A stretch of DNA of 64,000 bases from Pelodera strongyloides (lineage: Eukaryota > Nematoda > Chromadorea > Rhabditida > Rhabditidae). The DNA is taken from assembly GCA_036852015.1 (NCBI GenBank), contig JAANDG010000181.1:178913-242912 (forward strand). The letters are read 5' to 3'. Of the stretch, positions 12,911 through 24,400 are shown one piece after another; the stretch's first letter is position 1; every line of letters starts with the position of its first letter. The position numbers and the translations under genes were made by a program. A model generated the notes under the pieces. It ran no database searches. It was not told the DNA's origin and worked only from the letters and a program-made list of their open reading frames with translations.

Positions 12911-15900
12911 GAGGAGGAAAAGGGGAGAAAAAGGGGAGGAAGACATAGAGAGAGAGATAGAGAAAACGAGATCACGCAATAAAATCTGAATAAATCACCG
13001 CGGTCTTCAAGGCACGCGACGGCGGTCTAAATTCAGAGACTTGACGAACATTTTGAAAATTTGATTTGCGAGAACGAGTTGAGGTATGTGCCAATGATGT
13101 GTTTTCGTGGGCTTTGATTTGCATGTTCACAAAAATTTATGCTCGTGTTATGCATAGTACCCATGTACCCAATGTATTATAGACGTACTGTATTCAAGCG
13201 TAGACTCGGACCGGTTTAATTACCCATTTTTGTGGTGCAACTTGGTTATAGTCTATGACGAAACGTTGCCAAGTAATTAATTCGCCATGCGATTATCAGG
13301 AGCACCGCTGCCGTTCTGCACTGACAGTCCTTTTGTGCGCGGCAACTGCGCGAAATTGCTGGGGAGCTAGGGAGATTGGAAATATATTTTAGCCTTTGGT
13401 TCGTTTAAACTCTACGTATTAGATTTAATTTCGGTGCGTCACACACCTGATTTCTAAACAAAAATTCTATTTGGAACGACTTTCTGAATCAGATTTGCAT
13501 AACGAGGAAGCGGTGGCTGGATGTCTTTAGACATGTTTCTGCCGAGTTTTGGATTTGATTTTGGTTGAGACAGAGAGGGAAAGAGAGGGAAAGAGATAGA
13601 CAGAGAGAGAGAGAGGGAGAGAGAGAAAGAGAGAGAGAGAGGGAGAAGGGAGGAAGGAGAGACAAACAGGGTAGAAACCAAAGCTAAACGTGATTTCGAC
13701 CTGTTGAACAAAAACAAAGTAAAATAAAAATTGCTGACGCCTCAGAAGAAAATTCGATTGTTTAGAACCACATGGTAAAACATGGGTTCGACACCAGTGC
13801 GACCAAGCGGTTTAAAGGGATGGGGTCACTACAAAAACACCTTGTTTTTATGCTTTAGTTTGATTGTACAAAGGTAGACTTAAACAAAGAGCATAAAAAT
13901 ATTCCTTGAATTATTCCCCAGGGAAGATATTAGGTAAAAAAAAGGTGAGTATTGATCGACTTCCTATGAAGTTGTACTGCAAGAGAAACTAAGGAAGCTA
14001 AGATATATGGCTGAAACACACTGTTTTTTCATTGTTTTAAGTGAAATAAACGATGAAGACTACAGTTTATTTTGCTCAAAAACAGTGTGTTTCAGCCATA
14101 TCTCTTAGCTTCCTTAGTTTCTCTTCCAGTACAACTTTATAGGAAGTCGATCAATACTCACCTTTTTTTACCAAATATCTTCCCTGGGGAATAATTCAGG
14201 GAATATTTTTATGCTCTTTGTTTAAGTTTTCCTTTGTACAATCAAACTAAAGCATAAAAACAAGTTGTTTTTGTAGTGACCCCATCCCTTTAAAGGGATC
14301 AGCTCACCTTAAATTGTGTCTGTTTTTTTGTTTCTTTATTTTCTATAAGGGATAATAAAAATTTGGAATAGAAAAAGTAGTGTTGAATTTCAATACTCAC
14401 GAAGATATTGGGTGATAAAGTGGTGGATTGATCGGGCCGAAATGCAAAAAGCCTTGTTTGTATAGGATAATTGCCCTTTTTGCATTTCGGCCCGATCAAT
14501 CCACCACTTTATCACCCAATATCTTCGTGAGTATTGAAATTGAACACTACTTTTTCTATTCCAAATTTTTATTATCCCTTATAGAAAATAAAGAAACAAA
14601 AAAAACAGACACAATTTAAGGTGAGCTTGTGGTTTTTGGACTAGGGCCTAAGCCTAAGCCTAAGCCTAAGGTCTATGTTAGTAAGTAAACATTTAAGTAC
14701 TTAGATTCTCAGAGATAAGCCTAATAGAAACGAATGGCTAGCGTTATGTAAATATATCTATGCAGTCTTGTTGGTAGGCCGAAGAGTTCAAACCAAATTC
14801 TCTATGAACGAGGTTCTCTACCACACAACAGACGAACAGACTACATCTTACGACACACAAATGCATAAGATATTCATGATTTTCACGTGCAGACCTCTAG
14901 CTTATTCGTAAAAAAATCTTCCCCTTTCTAGATTTTTTTCCGCTTTTGGTCAAAAGTCATATTTTTTTCGCGTGAGCAAGGAAACACATCCATATAAAGT
15001 CTAGGAAATATAGACAGGTCATACGTAGATATTTCTTACCTTGAATAACTATTGAATTTAACATGAACTAATGTTGGCCGAACCCAAACGTTTAGGTATC
15101 AATATACTACAAGAAAAATGGGAAAACATCACCAAGAAAGTAGCTAGTACTATTTTTTTGATACATACTGAACTAATAAGGGCAATGCCGTAAAACTTTC
15201 TAAAAGGTGATTAATGTGCCGCTCACCCCTGGCGCAAGTTTCGCGCATATGTGAAGAAAAATATGACCACGTCATATGTGAGACGCGCAAACACCCGCGC
15301 GCTCCTCTAAGAACTTCTTGTGGAACCATCAGTAGGAGAGTAAAGGTGGGAATGTGAAATCTCGAGGAGAACATTCTCAGAGATAAGGATGGACCTTACC
15401 TTTTGTTTTATCGGACACACTCCGAGCACCTTGTATACTGCTTCGGCAACGTTCTTTCCAGTTGCGTGTTCGAGTCTAGAATAGTACATATTGGGTAACG
15501 AAATGTTGCTAACTTTGGTACACAGGAGAAACCCAGGTAGCATACAGTTGGCCATATGCTCTAGTGAAGCTACGGTGTGTATGTAGGTATTGTATGTTAC
15601 GGAGAATTTCCCAGACCTTTCATATTAGTGAGGACCGGCTTACACAATATTAGCTCTGAACTTTTAAATGAATACTTAGTGGTTAAAAAAGATAAGGAGT
15701 ACCGGGTATATCAACCGAATCAGGAGAAACGGTGCACCGGGTCCAGTTCGTTTCTGAAGCCCGACACACTGGCATTTAAACTTCCCAATTTTCTCGGGAA
15801 GCCGATTTATCTCCGCCAGTTTTACCCACCAACTTTTACACATTTGGTGGGATGGAGGGGTTTCGGACAGGAATCGAAACATCGAACGGCAGCGTGGTGC

Positions 15901-16086
15901 CAATACGCCCCCCCCCCTCAGTTAGTGGTTGCGGAGCTTATTAACTATAAAATTTTGATTTCATTATAGAAGTGTAACTCACAATCGCACAGCGTTAACT
16001 GCCCACGGCATCCACATTTTGTGAAAGTCGACCAGTGTCCCATCCTTGTCGAAGATTACCAGTTTAACGGCCGGTGTGATTGCCAT
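8703..16086 (-). CDS. HAD-superfamily phosphatase, complete (7 exons, 249 aa)
   Basis: Coding exons in transcription order: 15983-16086, 15400-15475, 12060-12128, 11651-11808, 11046-11190, 9274-9402 and 8703-8771. All join in phase, from ATG at 16086 to TAA at 8703-8705. All four HAD motifs are present. Motif I is FDKDGTLVDF, with nucleophile Asp13 and Asp15. Motif II is KIAVCTADS, with Thr132. Motif III is the lysine of VPKPSP, about Lys166. Motif IV is MVGDTIADLKMG, with Asp191 and Asp195. Known HAD chemistry is Mg2+-dependent phosphoryl transfer through an aspartyl-phosphate. The length and the helical insert between motifs I and II fit phosphoglycolate-phosphatase-like members with a small helical cap; the substrate cannot be read from sequence. 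No signal peptide or membrane segment is seen, so the protein is probably cytosolic. The introns are large and packed with mobile elements. Confidence 0.93.
9600..9690. repeat. GA-rich tract
   Basis: Imperfect (GA)n in the last-but-one region of the HAD gene. Similar GA/CT tracts in the same gene lie at 10345-10440, 10920-10996, 12875-12965 and 13565-13650. Confidence 0.9.
9880..10150 (+). mobile_element. tRNA-derived SINE-like element
   Basis: A degenerate tRNA head has an A-box-like TGGCCAAATGGCTAGCGCG and a B-box GGGTTCGAGTC. It can form an anticodon arm with stem GCGTT/AACGC and loop CGCCTCT, but lacks U33 and a good T stem, so it is not a working tRNA. Two imperfect copies of a module of about 30 bp (CACCACCCRGCGAGGGAA) flank the head. 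The body (GAAGACGTCGAACAATTTGT...) recurs inverted at about 24295-24365, which shows that it is dispersed. Confidence 0.7.
13812..14293. mobile_element. Long palindromic TTAA-flanked element, family A, copy 2
   Basis: Arms of about 215 bp mirror each other around a centre near 14050. The termini read TTAA-AGGGATGGGGTCAC and its complement. The element lies in an intron of the HAD gene and shares its right TTAA with the next element. A B-box-like GGGTTCGACACC (about 13783) sits just outside the left end, so it may have inserted into an old SINE. Confidence 0.88.
14290..14627. mobile_element. Palindromic element, family A-like, copy 3 (right end eroded)
   Basis: The left end is TTAA-AGGGATCAGCTCACC. 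The arms mirror each other to GGTGAGCT at 14627, where the expected GATCCCTTTAA is missing. The TTAA at 14290-14293 is common to this element and copy 2, which places the two exactly end to end. Confidence 0.82.
14645..14671. repeat. Short interstitial (CCTAAG)n = (TTAGGC)n run
   Basis: Four head-to-tail CCTAAG units follow the eroded end of the palindromic element. The same hexamer, singly or doubled, recurs near 9826, 20390, 22483 and 30030. TTAGGC is the nematode telomere unit, but four units inside an intron do not identify a telomere. Confidence 0.8.
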
Positions 16087-16139
16087 CTGAAGATAATTAG
16101 GGCAATTAGAATGTCAAGGGCATTGGGACAATTTCGTCC

Positions 16140-16345
16140 AGTTGCCTCGCAAAAGGACTGTCAGTGCAAAACGGCAGCGGTGCTACAGGGGTGTGCAAAG
16201 AATATTGGCGCACCTGCCGCGCGCCGTCAAAAAGTACGCCACATGTGCCGCCAACTGGAATTGTACACTTTCGCGCACTAATGGCACGCAGTACGCACAC
16301 CCTGGAGTATCCGCTGCCCGCTTTGGAAGACTTTTTTTTGGCGCG
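16140..16345. repeat. GCGC-rich dispersed repeat, reference copy
   Basis: A dense cluster of GCGC, GGCGCA and TGCGCG motifs stands in AT-rich DNA just upstream of the HAD start. Its first 50 bp (GGACTGTCAGTGCAAAACGG) is an inverted copy of 13303-13350 (GCACTGACAGTCCTTTTG), so the family moves or spreads. ORFs overlap here in all frames only because AT-rich stop codons are scarce. Confidence 0.7.
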
Positions 16346-16399
16346 ACAACTCGCGTTTTCACCAAAATATTGAAAAATGAAACTAAATATCAAAGTACT

Positions 16400-17140
16400 T
16401 TGTACTAACCTTTATCAGTCAAGTTATTCAGTCAGTAAATTTATATACAAATATCGAGTCTGTTTTGCTCAAAACTAATGTTATTAAACAAAACATTTTG
16501 CATAAATTAACATAAACTTTTGGTATTCAAATCATGTGTAGGAGATAAACAAGAATATTGTAATCACGTGTGAGGAGCCAGTGCCAGTGATAAGTAAAAA
16601 TAATTCTGATGATGTGAAGCTTATGTTAATTGCAAATAAAAACTTCTAAAGAACATGAGAATATTTGCACATTCGAACGGAAAGAAACTAATAGGATTCA
16701 TGGGATTTTGTGCACAAAAAGTCACTGATAATACTCAAGGACTGAGGTACTTGTACAGGACATCTTGCAGTTGAAGTATTGAGGGCCAATGGACAAACTA
16801 CTTTTACATACATACTTTTGCTTGCGGCAGTAAAATAACTAAAACGATACGTGAAACCAAAGTCTAAATGAGCCTCTAAATGAGCCTTAGTTTTAGCAAG
16901 ACTTATACCTTATACATTACCAAATGCTCTGTATTTTTCTAAAAATTCTCCTCACCAACTAGACAAGGAAGTCTTTTTCTAGCCTAAAAAGAATGTACGT
17001 CAAACGAGGAAATGATTGTCTTCCTTAACAAAGTCACTAAAGCCCCTAACACCCTTAAGGTCCCTAAAGAATGTGGCGGGATCTGACTCCGGGCTTCAAA
17101 CAAACGGATTTTCCTCCAGAGGGATTCAGAAAAGCCGCGC
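16400..17140. other. AT-rich intergenic DNA, nothing recognised
   Basis: No splice-consistent coding exon, inverted-repeat element or microsatellite was recognised here. It probably contains the HAD promoter, but no convincing core elements were seen. Confidence 0.5.
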
Positions 17141-17142
17141 AT

Positions 17143-17240
17143 CAGGCCACGCCCACATTCTTCAAGTTTTGACCACGCCCCTTATTCTGAAGTCACGTCA
17201 ACTGACATGAGACCACGCCCACAGGGAAGATGACGTGCAT
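17143..17240. promoter_or_regulatory. Cluster of CACGCCC boxes and CRE-like half sites
   Basis: GGCCACGCCCACA, GACCACGCCCCTT and GACCACGCCCACA occur within 85 bp, with GTCACGTCA and TGACGTGCAT close by. CACGCCC is the known core bound by KLF/SP-type zinc fingers, and TGACGT by bZIP factors. The cluster is about 1 kb upstream of the HAD ATG on the minus strand. A regulatory role is inference. Confidence 0.3.
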
Positions 17241-17811
17241 AAACGACAGAAAGTGCCGTGTACCTTACCTTAGGCGTACTGTATCTTACCTTGCCTTACA
17301 ATATGCCTTATAACTATGGTAAGGAACATGTACATATACTACAGACGTTTAAAAATCTTCAGTAAATGATTAACCAAAGAGCTGTCCGTTTGTTGACATT
17401 GTCCGTTTGTTAAATCGTATTGCTTGAATAAAGAGTTATATAACAAAGAGCGGAAAATTAATTCTACTAAGCCATAGATACTCATGTGTTGCCTAACGGC
17501 CCAAATTAGAGCTCATTTGATTCGCACGCTAAACCCCTCAATTAGTGATGTAAAAGGAGGCCTTTAAGAGAATCATAGAGCAATTTCAAAGTGACATTTA
17601 AAATTAAAAGATGAATAGTTTGGCATTGTAAATTGTCATTAATTGCATATATTACAATCTAGCTTGTCGACCTCGCGCGCCTTGCGCGCTAAATTTGCGC
17701 GCGGCAACGGCGTGATAACAGCGTACATACTGTACATATTTTGCGCACTGCTTGCGTGCCAACACGCTCATACTACAACGGTATCAGTGCTAAAGCACAA
17801 ATTAAGAAAGT

Positions 17812-18063
17812 ATGACAGACGAAAGTAAGGTAGAAGATAGTGTAGTGTGCTTCATAACCCAAGTGTGCCATAGCAAACTAAAAAGAGCTGTTATTGCTTT
17901 CATACTTATTATCGGGATCATTGCATTACTCTTTGAAGCATTAGAGAAAAATCACTCACTTATTAAAGATCAAATCAGATGCGAACTTCCACTCTTAATT
18001 TGGATTATCAGCTATATTTATATTTATAGGAAAAACATGATGCAGAAAAGATTAGAGGATTGA
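17812..18063 (+). CDS. Possible small two-helix membrane protein (83 aa)
   Basis: This uninterrupted 83-codon ORF begins with ATG. It has two hydrophobic segments: about residues 25-42 (AVIAFILIIGIIALLFEA) and 60-72 (LLIWIISYIYIYR), separated by a charged linker and ended by a basic tail. An AATAAA at about 18095 follows the stop by some 30 bp. The composition is more protein-like than other chance ORFs in this tract, and it lies outside the GC islands. No family is recognised, and ORFs this short arise by chance in AT-rich DNA. Transcript data or a homologue would be needed. Confidence 0.27.
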   Translation: MTDESKVEDSVVCFITQVCHSKLKRAVIAFILIIGIIALLFEALEKNHSLIKDQIRCELPLLIWIISYIYIYRKNMMQKRLED

Positions 18064-18204
18064 TGGAAATGGCATATTTTACTTAGGACTTATAAAATAA
18101 AAGTTGTGTGCCTGATGATGCTGATTTGTATTAAAATCGAGTCGGGACTTCCAAAAACTAGATAACAAGAGCATGCGCTATCCAAAGCTTATCACCAATG
18201 AAAC

Positions 18205-18425
18205 TCCGAGGGTGCACAAGTTGGCGCATCTTTGGCAGTTACGCCGCAGATCATGCTGACCATCTTTCGCCGCATTTTAGCAAGGCGACTGCGCGGGGTT
18301 TCCGCGGAAGCTGCGCGCAATTCCCGACAGTTGGTATCCGTATGGCTGCGCGACAGGTGCGCCACACGAGGGCAGTCTCGTCACAGCACTGTTGCAGCTC
18401 GGCGCACGGGACGGTTCGCGCTGGA
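18205..18425. repeat. GCGC-rich repeat island
   Basis: This dense GCGC/GGCGCA island includes TTGGCGCATCTTTGGC and CTGCGCGGGGTTTCCGCGG. Similar islands in the same gene-poor tract lie at 19370-19470, 20785-20850, 21790-21975, 22965-23060, 23380-23560 and 23700-23770. Confidence 0.65.
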
Positions 18426-18969
18426 AAATCTAAGTTCTTACTTCAGACTTCGGAATCTGCTTTGGTGTTTGATTTCTTTGAAGGCACAGGAAGACGTTAA
18501 TATAATTGCGAGGGTGAGAAAAAGACAATTTTCCCTTTTTTTTATTGAGAAATCTGAGATGTTTTACGTGGAAAAGAGAGATTTTCATGTGATGATATTG
18601 TGTTCGTCGTTCCTGATTTCTCAGAGAGTAGGCGTGATAAAATTACGATACTCCTCTTTTGGTAATACTTCGAAGTAAACATCAGCGGAACACAATGGAA
18701 AGGTTGTTTAGGACATTTTGACACGTTTATTGAGAGAATGGAACATACAAGAGTTTCAAATTTGAACTTCAGAGTGTAATCTGAGGCCATGTTCACCCCT
18801 CCGATTCCCTCCGGGAAATATTCCCTGGGGACAAGAAATAACATTCCAAAGTGAGACATGCAGAGAAAAAGACGGGGAGTTCACCGTGGGGAGTTCACCA
18901 TCAATATGAACTCTGGGGAACTACATCCTCAGGGAAGTATTGACAAGGTGGCACTAGCAAATTCATAGG

Positions 18970-19071
18970 CGAAAAATTTTGGGTGCTCGGCGAAATGGAG
19001 GCGAAGTCCCTTTTATCGCCGCGCACCACAAATTTCTTCGCCGCGCATCAAAAAAGTTTCACGTTGTTAGT
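18970..19071. repeat. GCGC-rich repeat copy with conserved end
   Basis: TCGCCGCGCACCA-type units end in AGTTTCACGTTGTTAGT (19055-19071). Exactly the same 17-bp end is found on the island at 35299-35517, which defines one boundary of the repeat. Confidence 0.7.
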
Positions 19072-19539
19072 GTTTCTAAAATATGAGCCACTAATGGAGA
19101 GCAACACGCTGATAGCGTATTTTCTTGGGTTCAGTCTAAATTAATATGGAGTTCGTTTCTGTTTTCACGAATAACTTCAAGCGTAGGCACATCTAATTCA
19201 AGTTTCAAATTTTAGTACAAATACAAGTGTTCTTGAATAAACAACGTGAGAAAAGTCAAATTATACATGAGAAGTTAATTAGAAAACCTTGATAGAGAAG
19301 ATATTAACATGGCGCAATTTTGTAGCCTTATTACCGAAGATTTAAATATATCGGTCGCCCACAAAATAAGGGACCCGCTAGCGCGGGACGACGGATTCCA
19401 GCTACTACACATGTGGCGCACAAGAGGTGCGCGAGAAGTGTATAAATAGCAAGCGCACAAATGGCGCCGCGCTCCTGCGATGATCTAGCTAACACTATTT
19501 AGCTATCTGTTCTATTGTCATTTTGTCTACCCGACTCCA

Positions 19540-19802
<263 letters not shown>

Positions 19803-21564
19803 TCCAAGGCCCATCAATTTTGGGTGCATTTTTTGCGGTTGAATTTCCAGTATTCCAGAATTCCAATTCTCTTCTGACTTTTTAGGTATGCGATGGGAAT
19901 GTTGAATTCCGATATCCCACAAATCAACATGGAAACGATAGAGTGAAGGTTGCAGTCAGTTTTTTATATATCTCCCTGCTGACGTAAACGTTCAAGTGGA
20001 GTCCTTCAAGGGAAGGTTATGTTACATGATATGTATATATGTAAATACTGGAGGTGCACAGGTGTTGCTTGCAAGTACAGGTGCTTCGTTTGTATTTTTT
20101 GGTTGGCGTGCTGCTTGAGGGATGCCGTCATTTTCAACAGATAGATGGTATAATCAGAGCTTCTTCCGACTCCCACCATAAGATTCGCTTAGCTTATGTG
20201 ACAAAACGGACACCGTCTATAGAACCTTTTGTGGATAATATAAATGATTTATGAATTTATGACCATGATAATCAATCAAAATAGTATTTGGAAATTGAAG
20301 ACTAGGATAAACTATTTGATGGGTTATGGTACTGTACTGGAGGTGTGAGAACGGGTAAGGGTATTACTTACTGTAAGTACAACAGGACCTAAGCCTAGGC
20401 TAAACCTGATTGTGGGCCTAGGTCCAGTCATTACTCATTGTGGAGCAGGGTCATTCTCCACTGATAGTGACTAAGTAGGTGGTACCGATATCTAGAGATG
20501 TTTCATGGATAACGTATAATAATACAGGCCAAAGTGAAATCACTGTGTTTCCTTTTTTGTAGCCTATCATGATGCTGAACAAGTGAAGCTTATTGGAAAC
20601 GTTCCTTACCTACTGATCCTTACCAACTGATAAAATATGAGCATGCTCAAAAAATCGTATTAGCGTAGCACAGTGCTTTGCTAGTGCTACTTTCCGGAAT
20701 CTTCCCATACAAAATACACAGCGATGAAAATCCCGAAACAGCGCAATTCACTATGGCAATGCAAATCCCTCAGCAATCACCTCGTATGGCGCACAATTGG
20801 CTCACGAATAGTGCGCGAAACTCGCGCCACAAGGATTTCCATGCGCAACTATGAAGGTGAGGAAAATCAATAACGACACTATCATGTGGCTTTCAACTTG
20901 GCAAGTTTTTTACAGGAAAATAGAAAAAGCAAGTCTACAACTAACAAGTGTTGTAGCGACGCGGAACGTGTGAAGTCAGCAAATAGAAGGAAAGAAAAAA
21001 TTAAAATCGACCATCAACCAACGGATGAGCAGTACGCGTGAATACTATGTACACAGTGGAACTTGATCAAGTATTGTAGGATCGGCCTCAAGTTGCACTA
21101 GTGTTTACTTATGAAAAACAGCAAACAAACTTTAAAAATATGATACGTTTTTACATATAGAAACAAAGAAAGAGAGCAGAGTTCTGCACGTACATATTGT
21201 TACCAGAGAATTTTTCATTATACTTTATTATATCAAAGTTTGAACAAAAAATTGTTATTCCTCCATAAGGCACCACCCTAAAAAAGGACCTTGCTAAAAG
21301 TGTTACATTTATACTTACAATTAGAATGCACGTAGGATGTCGTGGTATGCTTAGCAATTTGCATACTCAGGGTATACTGTAGTTATGTCCGCTAGGTAAT
21401 ACTGTATTACTGAATATTACTGTGACAATAAAAGTACAGGATTAAAAACTTAAACAAACATAATGAAACGCTTAAATAAAAGGTGCGCGGTTTATCAAAA
21501 GAAGCGTGTAAGTTGTCGCCTGCGCTGTCATTTTCAAGTGTTCTTTCTATATGAGAATTACGTC

Positions 21565-21581
21565 AAAGAAAGAGAGAGAGG

Positions 21582-21627
<46 letters not shown>

Positions 21628-21670
21628 AGAGAAATATATAGTAGAGAGAGGAGGAGGGAGAGTGAAACAG
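21565..21670. repeat. (GA)n microsatellite
   Basis: Almost pure GA from 21590 to 21622, with GA-rich flanks. A shorter copy of the same type lies at 25306-25350. Confidence 0.95.
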
Positions 21671-24284
21671 AAAAGGGTTTTCTTTTTCACATACTCTCTG
21701 CGAAAACAAATACACGAAAAACGACACGTCCTCTGCCTCTATAAGTAACAATGTTCATTGGAATATTGAGCAGAGTTAATGTTACTTGCAAGGTCAAATT
21801 TGCGTGCGCGTGGCGTGGTTGCGGCGCGTCATTGGCACGCCACACTGAAGCAGCGTACAAAGCTTGAGCCGGCAAATCCGTTGTATTCCGTTTATTCGTC
21901 CGTTCCTTTTGACCTTTGCATTTCATTGTGGCGTGCCACTTGCGCGCCGTAAGCACGCCGCGCGCTAATTTCACATCCGTTGAGCGCCTACTTTGTTAAT
22001 TTAAGTGTGTATTTTTATGTGTGTAGGTGTAATTGCCACAAAAAGCAAGCACAAAACCAATGACTACATTTTAAATGTAGCCATATAGACAAAGACTTGA
22101 AAAAGGTGTAGTGAAAACTTACTACCTCAATATATAAATAGTTAAAAGCTAAAATTCTAAAATGAAAAAAAAAATCATAAAGGTCATTCAAAAATAACTA
22201 TGATCCTCCAAAACTACCCGCTGAATCATTTTCAGATGATGTGAGAGTTGCGTTGGTGTGTCTATTTCAGACCACGTGCGTGAGAATCTAATAAGGCGTT
22301 CGCCGAATCGGTCTTTTGTTAGAGAGACTATTCACTTGAAAAGATCGCAAGAGAATGAGTACCCTAAATTGGGTCCCTAAGGAAAGGTAAGGCATAAGTT
22401 ATGCTTTCTACTTTCGGATGTGCATAACACAACTTTAAGGAAGACTCAATTCGAAAAGCAAGATCGACGCAACGAAACTTAGGCTTAGGCCTAGGGATTG
22501 GCTAAAATGGATTTGTTGACTTCCTCCTGATGCCTACTGATAAAGCTTGCGAACTCGTGAGTGAAAAAATCATTGAAATTATTTTGTTTCGATGGTTATT
22601 GTTCGGATGTAAAGAAAAAAATCGCTGAATGCGAATTCAAATTTCTAATTAGCAAAACAATTGCCACCTTCGCTTTCTTACCTCATCTTTCAATAGGCAT
22701 AATTAGCCGTTTTCTTTTCACGTTTTCAAATTACTAAAAATAAAATAATTAACTGAAACTGTTTTCTTCCATTATTCTCAACGTGAATGGTAGTCATTTG
22801 ACTTGGAGGTTGAGAATTGTTTTTATTTTAGAGATATTCAATTTCTGTAGTGTCTCGAAGCATATGAAAAAAAAAGAAAGAAACTATGAATAGAAAATAA
22901 ATAGTGATGGACAACGTCATTCATGTTCATGTTTTAGTGTGCGAAGTGTAGTGTATGAAGCGTGTCGGCAACCCTTCTTGCGTTCCAGTTGGCGCACTTG
23001 CCCTTGCGCAGCGGCCGCTGGCAAGTTGCGCCGCACGCGCGCCAACGGGTACAAGTGATCCTCGTACAAGTGATCCTCTCGTATTAATTCGCGAGTTTTT
23101 ATTTCATGGATTTTTCACAGAAATCTTTCCTAATAATCGCTGCAAATTCAGAATTCAGCATATTTTTCTTGTGGTCCCGCGCTACTACGTAAGTATCAGT
23201 AATTGTGTTTTCCCTGGGTAAATAATTGTTTTCCCTGGGTAATTATTGTTCCCTGGCGAGATTTCGTACGCTCGAACATCTCATTCGCAGCCCCAGCTAT
23301 TATTATGTTGTAATTGCCCTCCTCCAATTAAAAACAAATTTTCTGAGTTCTGCTGAAGTCAGAGAGCAACATTTGGAGGAAATCTATTGCCGAGGGATGC
23401 AAGCTCAATCGGTAATTGGGCAACGTCAACACGGTGGGCGCAACGTGGAGATTATCCCATTTTTGCGGTCCAGATAGCACTGCGTGAAAACTCATACGCG
23501 ATGCGCGAAAACACAGAAGAAACTTGGGTGGTGTGCGGCGAAACACTGGCGCGCGGAGAAGAGTAGGCGGGCGATTGTAAGAAACACAAAGATTGGTGAT
23601 GAAACAGATGAAATGTTGCGCGAGGCTTCGCCTTTTCAAGTTTTTTTGGGAAAGTGTGTTCATTGCAGCTAGGAGAGTCCGAAGACTAATTTGTTTCTAG
23701 GCGCACCATCAGTATTTTGCGTTGAGTGTTGTAATCAGTTGGCGCAACTTTGGCGCAGCTGTGGCACTCGCAATATGCTTCAACATGTTGTTAAGTGATC
23801 ACTTTATACCGCATACGTGTATTCCTATTCCCAAAAGGCTCGGCCAGATCCAGGATAGTGAACTCGCTTACCCCGTAAAAAAAGAGAAATTAGTTTATCG
23901 TAAATGGGAAGAAAACCATCTAGAAAGAGGGTAAAACTAACCCAATACTAACCCACGTGCGGGTCTTAATGTTATTTCTATGAAGTGAATTGGGTGGGCT
24001 CTTTTTTCCAATCCGAATCTTTTTTTAATGGGGAGGAGTGGGTAGGTATTCTTTTGGAATAGTTTTGAAACACAATCAAGACAGCGAACTTGGTAAATTA
24101 GTAAATACTCTACCATTATACTCATGCAATAAGTACAGTGACAAATTGGTGGCAAAACTGTGGCAACTGCGGTAAACTTGATAACTTGTATGTATGCGTT
24201 AATAAAACATTTAAATAAATAAATAAATATTTTTCGCTACAAAAGCGTGTTCTTATTCAAGGACGGTGCAAGGCAATATTTAAA

Positions 24285-24400
24285 CTTATGACTTGATCTC
24301 AGAGGTCCTGAGCAGTGTAGACGAAGAGTTCCAGATGACAAATGGATCGACGTCTTCGTCTTCGGGCTATTGTCACGATGGTAACGTTACATTCATCTCG
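24285..24400 (-). mobile_element. SINE fragment (body only, inverted)
   Basis: The reverse complement reads GAAGACGTCGATCCATTTGT, then CATCTGGAACTCTTCGTC and CTGCTCAGGACCTCTG, collinear with 10032-10090 in the tRNA-derived element. The tRNA head is absent. Confidence 0.65.

Noticed and set aside
14299..14619. Two overlapping near-identical ORFs on opposite strands (IGPKCKK...)
   Set aside because: Both are products of one palindromic element; identical peptides arise from the two arms.
14645..14671. Telomere
   Set aside because: Only four units, inside an intron, with genes on both sides.
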